Assembly: GCA_963835935.1 (NCBI GenBank)
Contig: CAWIHK010000002.1
Span: 62,001 to 126,000 of the forward strand
Reading direction: 5' to 3'
DNA: 64,000 nt
DNA from: CAWIHK01 sp963835935
GTDB taxonomy: Bacteria; Bacteroidota; Ignavibacteria; UBA10030; CAVZMI01
Shown here: one piece after another, positions 1-8,212 of the stretch
How positions within the stretch are numbered: the first letter of the stretch is position 1
How the letters are laid out: each line of letters opens with the position of its first letter
Made by a program: the position numbers and the translations under genes
The notes under the pieces: generated by a model
Told to the model about the DNA's origin: nothing
The model's database searches: none
What the model saw: the letters and a program-made list of their open reading frames with translations, nothing else

Positions 1-179
1 ATCCCAGTTCCACCGCCGCTGATCAAATAATGTAACCGCTGCTGAGGCGTTGCTTTCAACAAGCGTGGAAAGTACGCTAACGGGACGCTGAGCTCTCTTC
101 CATCGGTAAAAAGAACAATCATCGTTTGCTCTCCAAACCGTACAGATTTTGCAAACACATTATTTGCCAAAGTAGTCAT
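1..179 (-). CDS. DUF2442 domain protein, 5' part only
   Basis: The reading frame starts with ATG at 179 and runs off the left edge of the window, so only about 59 residues are visible. The stretch 'DGRELSVPLAYFPRLLKAT' is the typical core of DUF2442 (small single-domain proteins of unknown biochemical function, often next to DUF4160). It overlaps the end of the DUF4160 frame by 20 bp, the tight overlap usual for this pair, which is often described as toxin-antitoxin-like. That role is not shown here. Confidence 0.75.
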   Translation of the reverse strand, partial: MTTLANNVFAKSVRFGEQTMIVLFTDGRELSVPLAYFPRLLKATPQQRLHYLISGGGTG

Positions 180-405
180 TCCAACTCCTCAAGAATATTT
201 TTCTTTTCTCGGTTGTAATGGATAAAATCTCCGTTAATTCAGTCGATGAAAATCCATATCCTGAATCTAATTGAATTTCAGGATCAAGCCATATCTTTGC
301 TATTGCTTCGTTTTTTCAAACATGAATATGAGCCGGTTCTCTCGGAATACCTTCATTTGAATAAAAAAAGAATCTATATTCTTCAAAACGTTCGATAACT
401 GGCAT
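160..405 (-). pseudogene. DUF4160 domain protein interrupted by one in-frame TGA
   Basis: Translated from ATG at 405, codons 1-29 end in 'PREPAHIHV'. Codon 30 is TGA (316-318), and the same frame then continues 'KNEAIAKIWLDPEIQL' to a TAA at 160-162. The total of 82 codons is the normal length of DUF4160. Family members usually have Arg (for example CGA) right after HIHV, so a single CGA to TGA change explains the interruption. No frame change occurs and the domain is otherwise complete. A sequencing error, a recent nonsense mutation and stop-codon readthrough cannot be told apart from sequence alone. It forms a bicistron with the DUF2442 gene. Confidence 0.75.
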
Positions 406-670
406 CTGATCTATTTTGTAATCAAAATGAATTTATGGCCACATCGTAAGATAGCATCAGAGCAGGAGATTGTCAATAAGAAGATATTTGAGAAATTCAT
501 CGGTAAAGGTTTTTTTGCATACTGCAACCTAATTGAAAGGAAAGCTTTTGCTGTTGCCCGTGAAAAACGCAAACAACCGAATAATTTTGTTTTGTGTCCC
601 AAAAAATCCCTTTGAGATAATGGCAAAATGGATTTTTTTTATATACTGCCTTTTTTAACCTGAAAAAGCC
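406..670. other. spacer without convincing gene
   Basis: Short open frames exist on both strands (around 411-626), but they lack a ribosome-binding site or recognisable domain and overlap each other antisense. I see nothing supportable here apart from the upstream region of the DUF4160/DUF2442 pair. Confidence 0.4.
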
Positions 671-929
671 ATTGCTTCAAATCTCTTTTGCATTATTTTG
701 CTTAGAGTCGGTAATGCTTCAGGTTTAGTCCACAATGCTTGGCAATTCGCGGTCAATGTTTCATCCACCAATGATAATGTTTTGATGTTATGTGATAATG
801 TTTCAATAGGAGGTGTCAATGCTTCAATATCCACAGTCGATTCTTCGGTACATTGTGGAAATGTTTTACAACTACTCGGTATTGATATAAACAAACTTAT
901 TAATGCTCCTTTAACTGCATTTAATGCTT
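671..929 (-). repeat. 21-bp phased repeat array, 13 units (heptad-coding)
   Basis: The motif AATGCTT or close variants (AATGTTT, ATTGCTT, GATTCTT) begins at 671, 692, 713, 734, 755, 776, 797, 818, 839, 860, 881, 902 and 923. Every step is exactly 21 bp while the other 14 bases of each unit vary freely. On the minus strand a 79-codon frame (894-655) reads through the units as heptads of the type (E/Q)-(A/T)-(L/M)-x4, for example 'ETLSHN', 'ETLTAN', 'EALPTL'. The plus strand is open too (698-931). No start signal is strong, so it may be a small repeat protein, a decayed one, or a DNA-level structure. A second, longer array of the same design lies at 60938-61300. Confidence 0.8.
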
Positions 930-1096
930 AAACTTGAAACGGCTATGCTGCGGTATGAATTTACATTGTTTCACTCTGAAGATTTCCTTATTTACAAATA
1001 TGTAGCACACCTACTCCTGAGGAGAATTTGCATTTCTTCAAGCTTATCTATATATTGGCAATATATTATTTTCAATGTATTCGTTTCAACCTTAAA

Positions 1097-1840
1097 ATGA
1101 AAATTATACTTCTTGCTGCCGGAAACGCGAAACGTTTGCGTCCATTGACGAACGATACTCCTAAGTGTTTATTGAATGTCGGTTCAATTCCCATACTGGA
1201 ACGCATTATAAAGAATTTCCTTTCATTTCGTCTCGCCAATTTTGTCATTGTGACAGGATTTCAGCATCGCAAGATCGAAGAATTTATTTCGGCAACGTTT
1301 CCCATTCTCACGCCTCTTTATGTTCACAACAAAGAGTATGAAACAACTAACAATGCATACTCGCTCTATCTTGCACTGGAGGCAAGCAAGAGCGATGATA
1401 TTATCATTGCCGATACAGATATCGTTTTTGACAGCAGACTTTTGATCTCGTTGTTACTTTCACCAAAAGAAAACAGCTTGCTCGTTCGCCAATCGAACCA
1501 ACTTGGTAATGAAGAAATTAAAGTTGTGACCAGTAATGACGGAAAAATAACTTCAATCGGCAAAGGAATAGAACCGGCGAATGCAGTCGGAGAATCGATC
1601 GGCATTGCGAAAATCTCGCTTCGTGCGACACGAGACCTTTACGATATTTTGTTACGACAGGTCAAGAATGGAACAGGCAAATCGGATTGGTATGAAACCG
1701 CATTTCAAGAATTCATCAATAATAATGGAACCATCAATGCTATCGTAGCTGATGATTCCCCCTGCATTGAAATTGATACTCCGGAAGATCTTGCCACCGC
1801 CGAGAAAGAGATTGTTCCTCTTCTTGAAAACCTTCTGTGA
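1097..1840 (+). CDS. sugar/alditol-phosphate nucleotidyltransferase
   Basis: A 247-residue protein of the NTP_transferase family. It transfers a nucleotidyl group from an NTP (probably CTP here) to a phosphorylated alcohol or sugar. The N terminus 'MKIILLAAGNAKRLRPLT' followed by 'TPKCLL' is the nucleotide-binding signature, and 'IIIADTDIVF' gives the metal-binding acidic residues. ATG at 1097 is chosen because the signature begins there; an in-frame TTG at 1028 behind GAGGAG would add 23 residues without domain support. The stop overlaps the GTG of the next gene by 4 bp, so the two are translationally coupled. Pairing with a CDP-alcohol phosphotransferase suggests a CDP-activated headgroup (choline-, inositol- or glycerol-phosphate type); the exact substrate is unknown. 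Confidence 0.8.
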   Translation: MKIILLAAGNAKRLRPLTNDTPKCLLNVGSIPILERIIKNFLSFRLANFVIVTGFQHRKIEEFISATFPILTPLYVHNKEYETTNNAYSLYLALEASKSDDIIIADTDIVFDSRLLISLLLSPKENSLLVRQSNQLGNEEIKVVTSNDGKITSIGKGIEPANAVGESIGIAKISLRATRDLYDILLRQVKNGTGKSDWYETAFQEFINNNGTINAIVADDSPCIEIDTPEDLATAEKEIVPLLENLL

Positions 1841-2706
1841 AGGAAACTCGATATTCATACGATTCGTCGATCAAGTCGCGCGTTTCGGATGAATTATTCA
1901 ATACTTATGTGATCCGCCCAACTGCCGGCCTTATTGTAAGATTATTATATCACACAAACATAACACCGAACCAAGTAACGTTACTATCCGCTATTATAGG
2001 ATTCATCGCAGCATTCTTCCTTACAATGCATCGAACATCGTACGCTCTTCTTGCCGGAATCCTCATCGAACTCAAAGATATTTTCGATTCAGCGGATGGC
2101 CAGCTTGCCCGCATAAAAAATTTGCTCAGCAGGCGGGGACGTTTTTTTGATTCGATTGCAGACATTGCAGTAAATGCCGGACTCTTTTTTGCGCTCGGAT
2201 ATAATTTATTCTCTCAATTGGGAAACCATCTGTATATCATTCTCGCGTTTGTGGCTTTTGCCGGGACAACACTCCGGGTCTCGTATCATGTTTTCTATCA
2301 GGTATCGTTTCTTCATACCGAGAAATTGTACACATTCAATCGTGTTCTTGAAACTGTCATGGAAGAAGATAAGCGCTCTGATCCACTCACTTTTAGACTC
2401 CAGCGTTTGTATCTGATAATTTATGGTTGGCAAGATAAGATGATGGCAGCTTTAGATAGTTGGTGTTTGAATTCAAACATAATTCTCTCCCCTGAAACTC
2501 AACGTCGCTGGTATCGCAATGAAGCAGCCATTCGTTTAAACGGCTTACTTGGACTCGGGACAGAGCTTGCAATTCTTGCCTTCTGCACAGTCGTTCAACG
2601 ACTCGACGTTTACCTCTGGATCAACATCCTGATCTTGAATTCTGTATGGATGATAGTAATACTATATAGAAAATTCTTTTTGTCATCCAAGATTGAACAG
2701 GTGTGA
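1837..2706 (+). CDS. CDP-alcohol phosphatidyltransferase family protein
   Basis: An integral membrane enzyme of 289 residues starting at GTG 1837, overlapping the previous stop (GTGA). The family signature D-x2-D-G-x2-A-R-x8-G-x3-D-x3-D is complete at residues 84-109 ('DSADGQLAR' through 'DSIAD'), so the two-metal active site is intact. Hydrophobic stretches follow the motif and lie near the C terminus. The enzyme should condense a CDP-activated alcohol with a lipid or polyol acceptor. The coupled nucleotidyltransferase is expected to make its CDP donor, as in inositol-phosphate or choline-phosphate systems. It ends 12 bp from the convergent gene at 2719. Confidence 0.85.
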   Translation: MKETRYSYDSSIKSRVSDELFNTYVIRPTAGLIVRLLYHTNITPNQVTLLSAIIGFIAAFFLTMHRTSYALLAGILIELKDIFDSADGQLARIKNLLSRRGRFFDSIADIAVNAGLFFALGYNLFSQLGNHLYIILAFVAFAGTTLRVSYHVFYQVSFLHTEKLYTFNRVLETVMEEDKRSDPLTFRLQRLYLIIYGWQDKMMAALDSWCLNSNIILSPETQRRWYRNEAAIRLNGLLGLGTELAILAFCTVVQRLDVYLWINILILNSVWMIVILYRKFFLSSKIEQV

Positions 2707-2718
2707 AGCAGCATATAA

Positions 2719-3279
2719 TTAAAATTGGAGTTTTAATTGCTGGTCAGCGTATATGATTCTGGCTCTTTCGTTCATAAATTCACGCAGGGTAATTTCACCT
2801 TCAATGAACGGTTTAATCGAATTTTTATTGATAAGAACAGTTACAATATCGGTGGATGAATCATTAGGTCCCCATGTCATATTAATACGTACACCGGAAA
2901 TATTATTGCTTGTTGTGAGATCATCCAAATTCGCATTCAATATTCGAATGATTTTTAAAAGGTTTTCACGAATAACTTTTTTCACCTGATCGGGAATTTC
3001 TCCGCTTGTTTCGTATGGTTTGACAACCTGAACATCTACATACAAATACAATGAACCTGCATCGGAAAATAATTCTTTTGTATCAACATCGAAACCTATT
3101 TTATCGTCGATTGCTATATAACCGTTTTTCTTTAATTCTTCAATCGTCGAAGAAATCGCCTTTGCGTAATCTGTCTTTAACTTTTCCATCTTTTTATTCA
3201 TCGATGGATTGGTTATGGTTGTTTGTCCGTAAGCGCATGCAACAAGGAGGATAACAAGAATAAACCGAACGTTTCTCAT
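2719..3279 (-). CDS. secreted protein of unknown function
   Basis: A 186-residue protein with a Sec signal peptide (about residues 1-18, 'FILVILLVACAYG' then Q). ATG at 3279 follows AAGGAATTCACA, a good ribosome-binding site. The mature part is rich in Lys, Asp and Ile with no domain I recognise. It shows alternating strands and a predicted helical N-terminal stretch (residues 29-52). It is monocistronic between a convergent phosphotransferase gene and the regulator at 3460-4425. Periplasmic or surface location is inferred from the signal peptide only. Confidence 0.65.
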   Translation of the reverse strand: MRNVRFILVILLVACAYGQTTITNPSMNKKMEKLKTDYAKAISSTIEELKKNGYIAIDDKIGFDVDTKELFSDAGSLYLYVDVQVVKPYETSGEIPDQVKKVIRENLLKIIRILNANLDDLTTSNNISGVRINMTWGPNDSSTDIVTVLINKNSIKPFIEGEITLREFMNERARIIYADQQLKLQF

Positions 3280-3459
3280 TGTGAATTCCTTTTTGCAACT
3301 AAATAAATAGATTCAACGATCATCTCATAAAAAAAGGTGAAGCGATTGCAGACTTACTATGTTCTCTTCACCTTCGTTATCTTTATGTTAACTCTTGAGA
3401 TTTATTTCACCATCCAATCAACTTTCTTTTTTCCGACAGCGGTCTGCCCATAATTTTGT

Positions 3460-4425
3460 TTATCGCGCCGCTTGTCGTAATTCGCGGTATCGACGCAATT
3501 TTCCTTCAATGCACGCGAGAAGCGCTTCAGGCTCGAACGGTTTGACAAGATAATCATCGACACCCATTTTACGGCCTGTCCGTACCACCATCTCGTCATC
3601 CATAGCGCTCAAGAACACAAACGGGATGTTTACATGCTTTGGATCTTTCCGCAGTCTTTCATAAAAAGTGAATCCGCCGACACCAGGTTTCGGGAAATTT
3701 ATATCCGAAAGAATAAGATCCGGAAGGCTTGACGAAAGAATGTCCATCGCCTCCTCGGCACTGGTTGCCGTTACCACAAGATAACCTTCTTCAGTCAGAG
3801 TATTGCGCACTAACCAGAGGAGGTCTTTATCGTCATCGACGACAAGTATTTTCCCTTTTGATCGATCGGCGCGCAATTCGAATAAAATGCGCCCTTCGAG
3901 AGCAATATGTTCTTCAATCGTGATGCCGTATTTATTACGTAATTCTTCGAGACTGGCGGCCGCCGTGTCGACCGCTTCGCCGTCATGCCACGCGATTTTT
4001 ATTGCGTGAAGATAACTGTCGACGCGCACCTTGCGTTCGATCCGTTCATAGACTTCCTGAGGAATACCTAATTTTTCGCGGGCGGCAACAAGTACTGCAT
4101 CCTCGTCAGCCGTCTTTACGCCATCTTCCCATACTTTCTCAACTTTCAATTGATAATCTCGAATTGCTTCCTCAGAAACTTCTACTACCGCAGGTGGCGG
4201 AGGCGGCGCAGGTTCTTCTTTTGCAACCGACTGTGCCAAGGCGATTTTTATTCTGTCGGCATATGCTTTCGCAAAAATATTAGTCGGATCGATGCCAAGT
4301 GCTTTTTGCACTTCTTCCTGAGCCTGAGCATACTGTCCGGCTTTCAGGAGGCCATCAGCTGCTTTCAAGTGTTGGCCGAGAAGAGCCCGTTTCTCTGGTA
4401 TTAATTCGGTCCCTGCCGGTGTCAT
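3460..4425 (-). CDS. TPR-linked response regulator receiver protein
   Basis: A 321-residue cytoplasmic protein. Residues 14-62 form a TPR-like helical hairpin ('LLKAGQYAQAQEEVQKALGI'), a Pro-rich linker lies at 71-80, helical segments occupy 84-185, and residues 192-311 are a CheY-type receiver. The receiver keeps the acidic pair D198/D199, phospho-acceptor D241 ('LILSD'), S273 and K295 ('LVKPF'). There is no output domain after the receiver, so it probably acts through protein contacts of its N-terminal helices. The start is supported by AGAGGTAGCC before ATG. Its partner kinase is not adjacent. Confidence 0.85.
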   Translation of the reverse strand: MTPAGTELIPEKRALLGQHLKAADGLLKAGQYAQAQEEVQKALGIDPTNIFAKAYADRIKIALAQSVAKEEPAPPPPPAVVEVSEEAIRDYQLKVEKVWEDGVKTADEDAVLVAAREKLGIPQEVYERIERKVRVDSYLHAIKIAWHDGEAVDTAAASLEELRNKYGITIEEHIALEGRILFELRADRSKGKILVVDDDKDLLWLVRNTLTEEGYLVVTATSAEEAMDILSSSLPDLILSDINFPKPGVGGFTFYERLRKDPKHVNIPFVFLSAMDDEMVVRTGRKMGVDDYLVKPFEPEALLACIEGKLRRYRELRQAAR

Positions 4426-4555
4426 GGCTACCTCTAAATGTGAGAAAAGATTTTAATTTTGAATTTGTCAACAAATATAGACATAGAAGGTTTGAAAGTC
4501 AATAGAAGAATATATACCATTTTTCAGTATCTTCCATATTTTAACGTAGTTACAG

Positions 4556-4895
4556 AGATGGGGAAGTCGACTTCTTTAGACTATTGATAGTTCTATTGAG
4601 TGTAATATGCCTCCCGAAGGGACGGCCGCGCCAGAAGATATACCTTTGGCAAAGGCAAAACTCCAAGATCCAAATATCAAATTCCCCCAAAGTAGTCCTT
4701 CTGCCGAAGGCATTCCTTTCGGAAGGACAAACAAATATCAATTCCCAAATTCCAAGGCAAAAACGTCTGTGCAGATTTTTCTGTTTGTGATTTGTCCGAA
4801 GGACTCCTACGGAGGTTTTTTTCTTTTGGAATTTGTTTTTGGTTTGAGAATTGTATTTTGTCTCAAGGGGACTCCCTTTGGAGGAACTTAAGGTG
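4556..4895. repeat. intergenic hairpin repeats (TTCGG-type) and AATTCCAAA tracts
   Basis: This spacer of about 500 bp (4426-4942) carries no gene. It is packed with short palindromes such as CCTTCTGCCGAAGG, CCTTTCGGAAGG and GTCCGAAGGAC around 4615-4880, separated by A/T-rich tracts built from AAATATCAAATTCCC and CCCAAATTCCAAGG. The same kind of hairpin recurs at 7500-7640 and 44390-44440. It resembles dispersed non-coding repeats known from many environmental genomes. Some hairpins may act as terminators for the gene ending at 4943. Confidence 0.6.
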
Positions 4896-4942
4896 GTTTT
4901 GTTAGGAGTGAAGTGTAAAAAGTCAGATTTGAGTTTAGGTTA

Positions 4943-5851
4943 CTATCTTTCAGCATTGCGCTCTTTGTAAAGTTGTCCGATGAGCGCCCCAATTACAAAA
5001 ATAATTCCCGTGTAATAAACCCAGAACAGCGCCACAATAAGAAATGTATATGCACCATACACAGAACTGAAGAAATGATAGGTCATTACTAGGTGTGAGA
5101 AAAGGCGTCCGGTGATTTCCCATAAAATACCTGTCGTAACGGATGAAACGATGAGCACCCGAGAGGATTGCCGTTCGGACGGTATAAACCTGAAAATGAA
5201 CCAGAAGGTCATAACCGTCAAAACAAAACCTATTATATTTTCCACTACGGTATTCAGCACGAGATATTCTAACGAACCTCGCCTCAAGAAAAAGAAATTG
5301 GATTCTTTTAAAAATGATATAAGCCAGGTAAATAAATTCATCGCTATAAAGAAAATACCGATAATGATTACTGCGATAAGATCATGGAGATGATTATAAA
5401 AGAATTTTACCCTTTTCGCCGTGCCGTAGATAGAGTTCAAAACAGTGCGCGCGGCACCGAACATACTGGTTGTTGTCCACGCAAGCGTGAGGGTTCCAAT
5501 AAGACCGAGTGAACGGCGATGAAACGTTAGTTCGTTTATCAGTGAGAGTATACCTTGCCGCAGTTTTGAAGAATAGAATGCTTCCGGAAATAAATTCAGA
5601 AGAAATACATTTATTTGCGTCATTGCAGTAGTTGACGAATTGATCACTATTCCAAGAATTGATGTGATAAGAAGCAGAACCGGAACAAGACAAATTAGCC
5701 CATTGAATGCAATTCCGGAAGCACACAAAAAAATATCATGTTCTGCAGTCTTCCGGACAAATCCTTGGTAATAATATATGCTCGATTGCCGGGAAAAGTT
5801 CCAAAACTTTTTCCAACGAAATAATTGTGCCGTACGAATTAACGATGGAAT
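4943..5851 (-). CDS. YihY/BrkB family inner-membrane protein
   Basis: A UPF0761/BrkB-type polytopic membrane protein of about 302 residues. It has five to six hydrophobic segments, the conserved N-terminal 'AFNGLICLVPVLLLITSILG' region and a C-terminal 'FLIVALFWVYYTGIIFVIGA'. The family has no firm molecular function; its old name ribonuclease BN is a misassignment. The best start is not ATG: ATT at 5849-5851 sits 5 nt behind a perfect GGGAGGAG. In-frame ATG codons at 5950 and 5908 lie inside the upstream HerA gene and have weak ribosome-binding sites. With ATT the length fits the family and the gene begins just after the HerA stop (5871). Confidence 0.85.
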   Translation of the reverse strand: MPSLIRTAQLFRWKKFWNFSRQSSIYYYQGFVRKTAEHDIFLCASGIAFNGLICLVPVLLLITSILGIVINSSTTAMTQINVFLLNLFPEAFYSSKLRQGILSLINELTFHRRSLGLIGTLTLAWTTTSMFGAARTVLNSIYGTAKRVKFFYNHLHDLIAVIIIGIFFIAMNLFTWLISFLKESNFFFLRRGSLEYLVLNTVVENIIGFVLTVMTFWFIFRFIPSERQSSRVLIVSSVTTGILWEITGRLFSHLVMTYHFFSSVYGAYTFLIVALFWVYYTGIIFVIGALIGQLYKERNAER

Positions 5852-5864
5852 GGCGGCTCCTCCC
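5849..5864 (-). promoter_or_regulatory. strong Shine-Dalgarno in front of an ATT start codon
   Basis: Read on the minus strand: GGGAGGAG (5864-5857), spacer CCGCC, then ATT (5851-5849), which is in frame with the YihY/BrkB coding sequence. AUU is a rare start codon known from infC and pcnB, where it is regulatory. Confidence 0.55.
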
Positions 5865-5870
5865 GGATAC

Positions 5871-7490
5871 TTAGGTTCTTTCCTGACGCCACCAGCGTTC
5901 AACGACATCGCTGATATTAGTTTCGAAGTCCTGATGATACCATTTATCATAAAATTGGATGTCAGAACTGTTGGGTGGAGGATCCGGAAAATCTATCATC
6001 ACACGAACCGGAATCGGAACGGCATCTCCTAAAAATAAAACTTCTCCCTGTCGTAACGACGGGAGAATGTCGACTAGACTTGAAAAAGTATCCGGAACCA
6101 ATTTTTTTACATAGTTTTGATCGGAAGGATTCGTCAATCGCATAGTTACAAAATTATTACACTGTGCCAAAATTGTTTCCGAAACCTCGGCGGGCCGCTG
6201 ACTGACAATCATGCAACCGACACCGTATTTTCGTCCTTCCTTTGCAATTCGCTCGACGGTTTTCTTCGCAGAATAACTTGTCGGCGTAGCAACAGACGGA
6301 AGATAGTTATGCGCTTCTTCAAACACAATCAATACAGGGAAATCGCGCCGGTGTTTGTTCCATACATTGAAATCGAACACCATACGTCCGAGAAGAGACA
6401 CAATCGTATTAACGACATCGAACGGGACTCCGCTGAGATCGATAACAGTAATTTTCTTTCCGGAATCAAGGCCGAAAAGCCGCGTCAACAATGTCTTGAG
6501 TGTTTCGGAACTCTTATAAACTTTAGGACGGAAAATAAACTCATACCGTTTGTCATTCAACTTCGAATCCATCCTGACAAGAAACCTGATGAACTGACCA
6601 TAAAACGGCCCTTCCCTCTCTCTTGCACCACCTGTACCGGCGATTCTTTCACGATCAAGCGCCTGTATTCGGGCACGAATTTCCGTGATGTCAAAGTATG
6701 CAGGGGTATCGACAGTCAACGCATCCCGTAAAAGAGGATTGGCTCTTTTTTTTGCTTCCAGAATTGCATCTTTAAAAACCATAATCTGGCTGTGCGCTGT
6801 AGGTTCATTTTCATCGATGAAGGTTTCTCTCAGTTCATCAAAATTCATCAACCAGAACGGAAGCTCCAATTCGTTGAGTCGAAGAATGTTCCCAACTCCC
6901 TCGAATGCTGCTGCGTATTCATCATGGATATTGAGAATGATGATATGTGTGTCGTTCAGATGTTGTACTTTCTGTAGAATAGAAGACACGGTACACGATT
7001 TTCCCGCTCCGGTTGAACCAAGTATCGCAATGTGTTTGCTAAAAAAACGATTAGGATCAAGATACTGGCGTTCATTCTCATATAATGAAATATTACCGAC
7101 TGCAAAATCATGCTGGCGGTATTTCGAGAAAATGACCGCGAGATCGACACTGTCTGTCATGTAAACATCGCCGCCAACCTGGGGAAAAACGGAGAAACCG
7201 CGTTCAAATTTATCATCGATAACGGTTCCCATCATTTGTATCGATATCAACTTCCTTTTTGTACTATTGGATTGTCCTTCAGGATTATAATCGATTGTGC
7301 GAACATCGATTACCATACCAATAACCAACCGGTCTGCTTCCGGAATGGAGACGTACGAACCGATCTGTGCAATTTTCTGCAAACTTCCGGAAACATATTT
7401 AGTAAGATCGTTGCACTCCTCCGTTATCAAAGCTGTTACAACTGAACTATTAACAGATTCGACATTTGCGATAAGTTTTTCATCTTCCAT
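5871..7490 (-). CDS. HerA-like ATPase (DUF87/HAS-barrel type)
   Basis: A 539-residue hexameric-type ATPase. Residues 1-130 fit the N-terminal beta-barrel (HAS barrel). Walker A is 'GSTGAGKS' at 158-165 and Walker B is 'VLIVFEEAH' near 386-394. 'SQRPAEVSETILAQC' at 430-444 is the sensor/arginine region characteristic of the HerA/FtsK superfamily. In archaea HerA works with NurA in end resection, and bacterial HerA homologues often have defence or repair roles. No NurA-like nuclease gene is next to it here. ATG at 7490 follows GGAGAAC. It probably forms an operon with the YihY gene downstream, 19 bp away. Confidence 0.88.
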   Translation of the reverse strand: MEDEKLIANVESVNSSVVTALITEECNDLTKYVSGSLQKIAQIGSYVSIPEADRLVIGMVIDVRTIDYNPEGQSNSTKRKLISIQMMGTVIDDKFERGFSVFPQVGGDVYMTDSVDLAVIFSKYRQHDFAVGNISLYENERQYLDPNRFFSKHIAILGSTGAGKSCTVSSILQKVQHLNDTHIIILNIHDEYAAAFEGVGNILRLNELELPFWLMNFDELRETFIDENEPTAHSQIMVFKDAILEAKKRANPLLRDALTVDTPAYFDITEIRARIQALDRERIAGTGGAREREGPFYGQFIRFLVRMDSKLNDKRYEFIFRPKVYKSSETLKTLLTRLFGLDSGKKITVIDLSGVPFDVVNTIVSLLGRMVFDFNVWNKHRRDFPVLIVFEEAHNYLPSVATPTSYSAKKTVERIAKEGRKYGVGCMIVSQRPAEVSETILAQCNNFVTMRLTNPSDQNYVKKLVPDTFSSLVDILPSLRQGEVLFLGDAVPIPVRVMIDFPDPPPNSSDIQFYDKWYHQDFETNISDVVERWWRQERT

Positions 7491-7499
7491 GGCGTTCTC

Positions 7500-7640
7500 C
7501 CTCCTGCTGCCAAAAGCATCTCTTCATGAGAAATTCCGAATGGATTCTTCCTGCCAAAGGCACACCTTCGGTGGTGAGAAGGAATCCTCCGAAGGAGTCC
7601 TTCGGACCTTCGGGACTTCGGAACAATTTCTTGATTCTAT
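7500..7640. repeat. hairpin-rich spacer upstream of the HerA gene
   Basis: Several overlapping inverted repeats (for example TCCTCCGAAGGA, GTCCTTCGGACC and CCTTCGGGACTTCGG) occupy the region between the HerA start and the PEGA lipoprotein gene. They match the style of the repeats at 4556-4895. The remainder to 7760 holds no gene. Confidence 0.55.
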
Positions 7641-7760
7641 CGACATAAAGATAGGCTTTTTTTAAAGATTTTCAAATTATTTTTTGTACGCTTAAGGACA
7701 ACGAGGGCGGCACCCAGCCAACCCCCGCTATCCATTACACTCAATTATATATTGTTCGAT

Positions 7761-8132
7761 TCATTTTTTAGGTTTCAATGTCACTGTAATTGCATCAGGA
7801 GAAAGGGTGTAAGCAGCACCGGTCACCAGATCGATCGGCAAACCGATCACAAGTCCGAATGGAATATTCAAGTACGCCAGAGTTGACAAACTTTTCGTGA
7901 TTACAACCTGTTGCGTTTCGAATCCATCTTTTTCAATAGTCGCAACATAAACGATATCACGGCGAAGTTTTACCTGTGCCGGTGTCATGTAAGTAGAGTC
8001 GTTTATCAATAAACGCGCTCCGCTCGGGTTCGAGGAAATTGGTATTTGTTGGATTGTTCCCTGAACGATAGTTCCACATCCGATAAGCGTTAAAGATATT
8101 GTAATTAAAATTGCAGCGAAAAGTAATTTCAT
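7761..8132 (-). CDS. PEGA-domain lipoprotein
   Basis: A 123-residue lipoprotein with signal peptide and lipobox 'LTLIGC' (Cys at residue 19). The mature protein starts 'GTIVQGTIQQIPISSNPSGA', the entry of a PEGA-type beta fold, followed by 'VATIEKDGFETQQVVI'. A glycine-rich hydrophobic stretch 'PFGLVIGLPIDLVTGAAY' near residues 92-109 is typical of this lipoprotein subgroup. AAGGAGGAAGAC precedes the ATG. Its role is presumably structural at the envelope; no enzyme motif is seen. Confidence 0.75.
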   Translation of the reverse strand: MKLLFAAILITISLTLIGCGTIVQGTIQQIPISSNPSGARLLINDSTYMTPAQVKLRRDIVYVATIEKDGFETQQVVITKSLSTLAYLNIPFGLVIGLPIDLVTGAAYTLSPDAITVTLKPKK

Positions 8133-8212
8133 GTCTTCCTCCTTAAATCAATATGGATTCCTATATTCCATCAACTATTATCGGATAATAATAGGAAAAT
8201 CTTCAGTGATAA

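Noticed and set aside
411..626. Overlapping open frames on both strands left of the first 21-bp array
   Set aside because: No ribosome-binding site, no domain, and mutually antisense; composition fits chance.
671..929. Plus-strand protein from 698 to 931
   Set aside because: Open only because of the 21-bp period; no start signal; the minus-strand heptads look more protein-like, though neither is proven.
1028..1096. TTG start 23 codons upstream of the nucleotidyltransferase
   Set aside because: GGAG lies too close to TTG and the extra residues precede the nucleotide-binding signature that begins exactly at ATG 1097.
3402..3599. Frame of 65 codons at the end of the TPR-receiver gene
   Set aside because: Shadow of the receiver-coding sequence in another frame.
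5871..7490. HerA-NurA or HerA-based defence system
   Set aside because: Only the ATPase is present; neighbours are a YihY membrane protein and a lipoprotein with no nuclease or effector.
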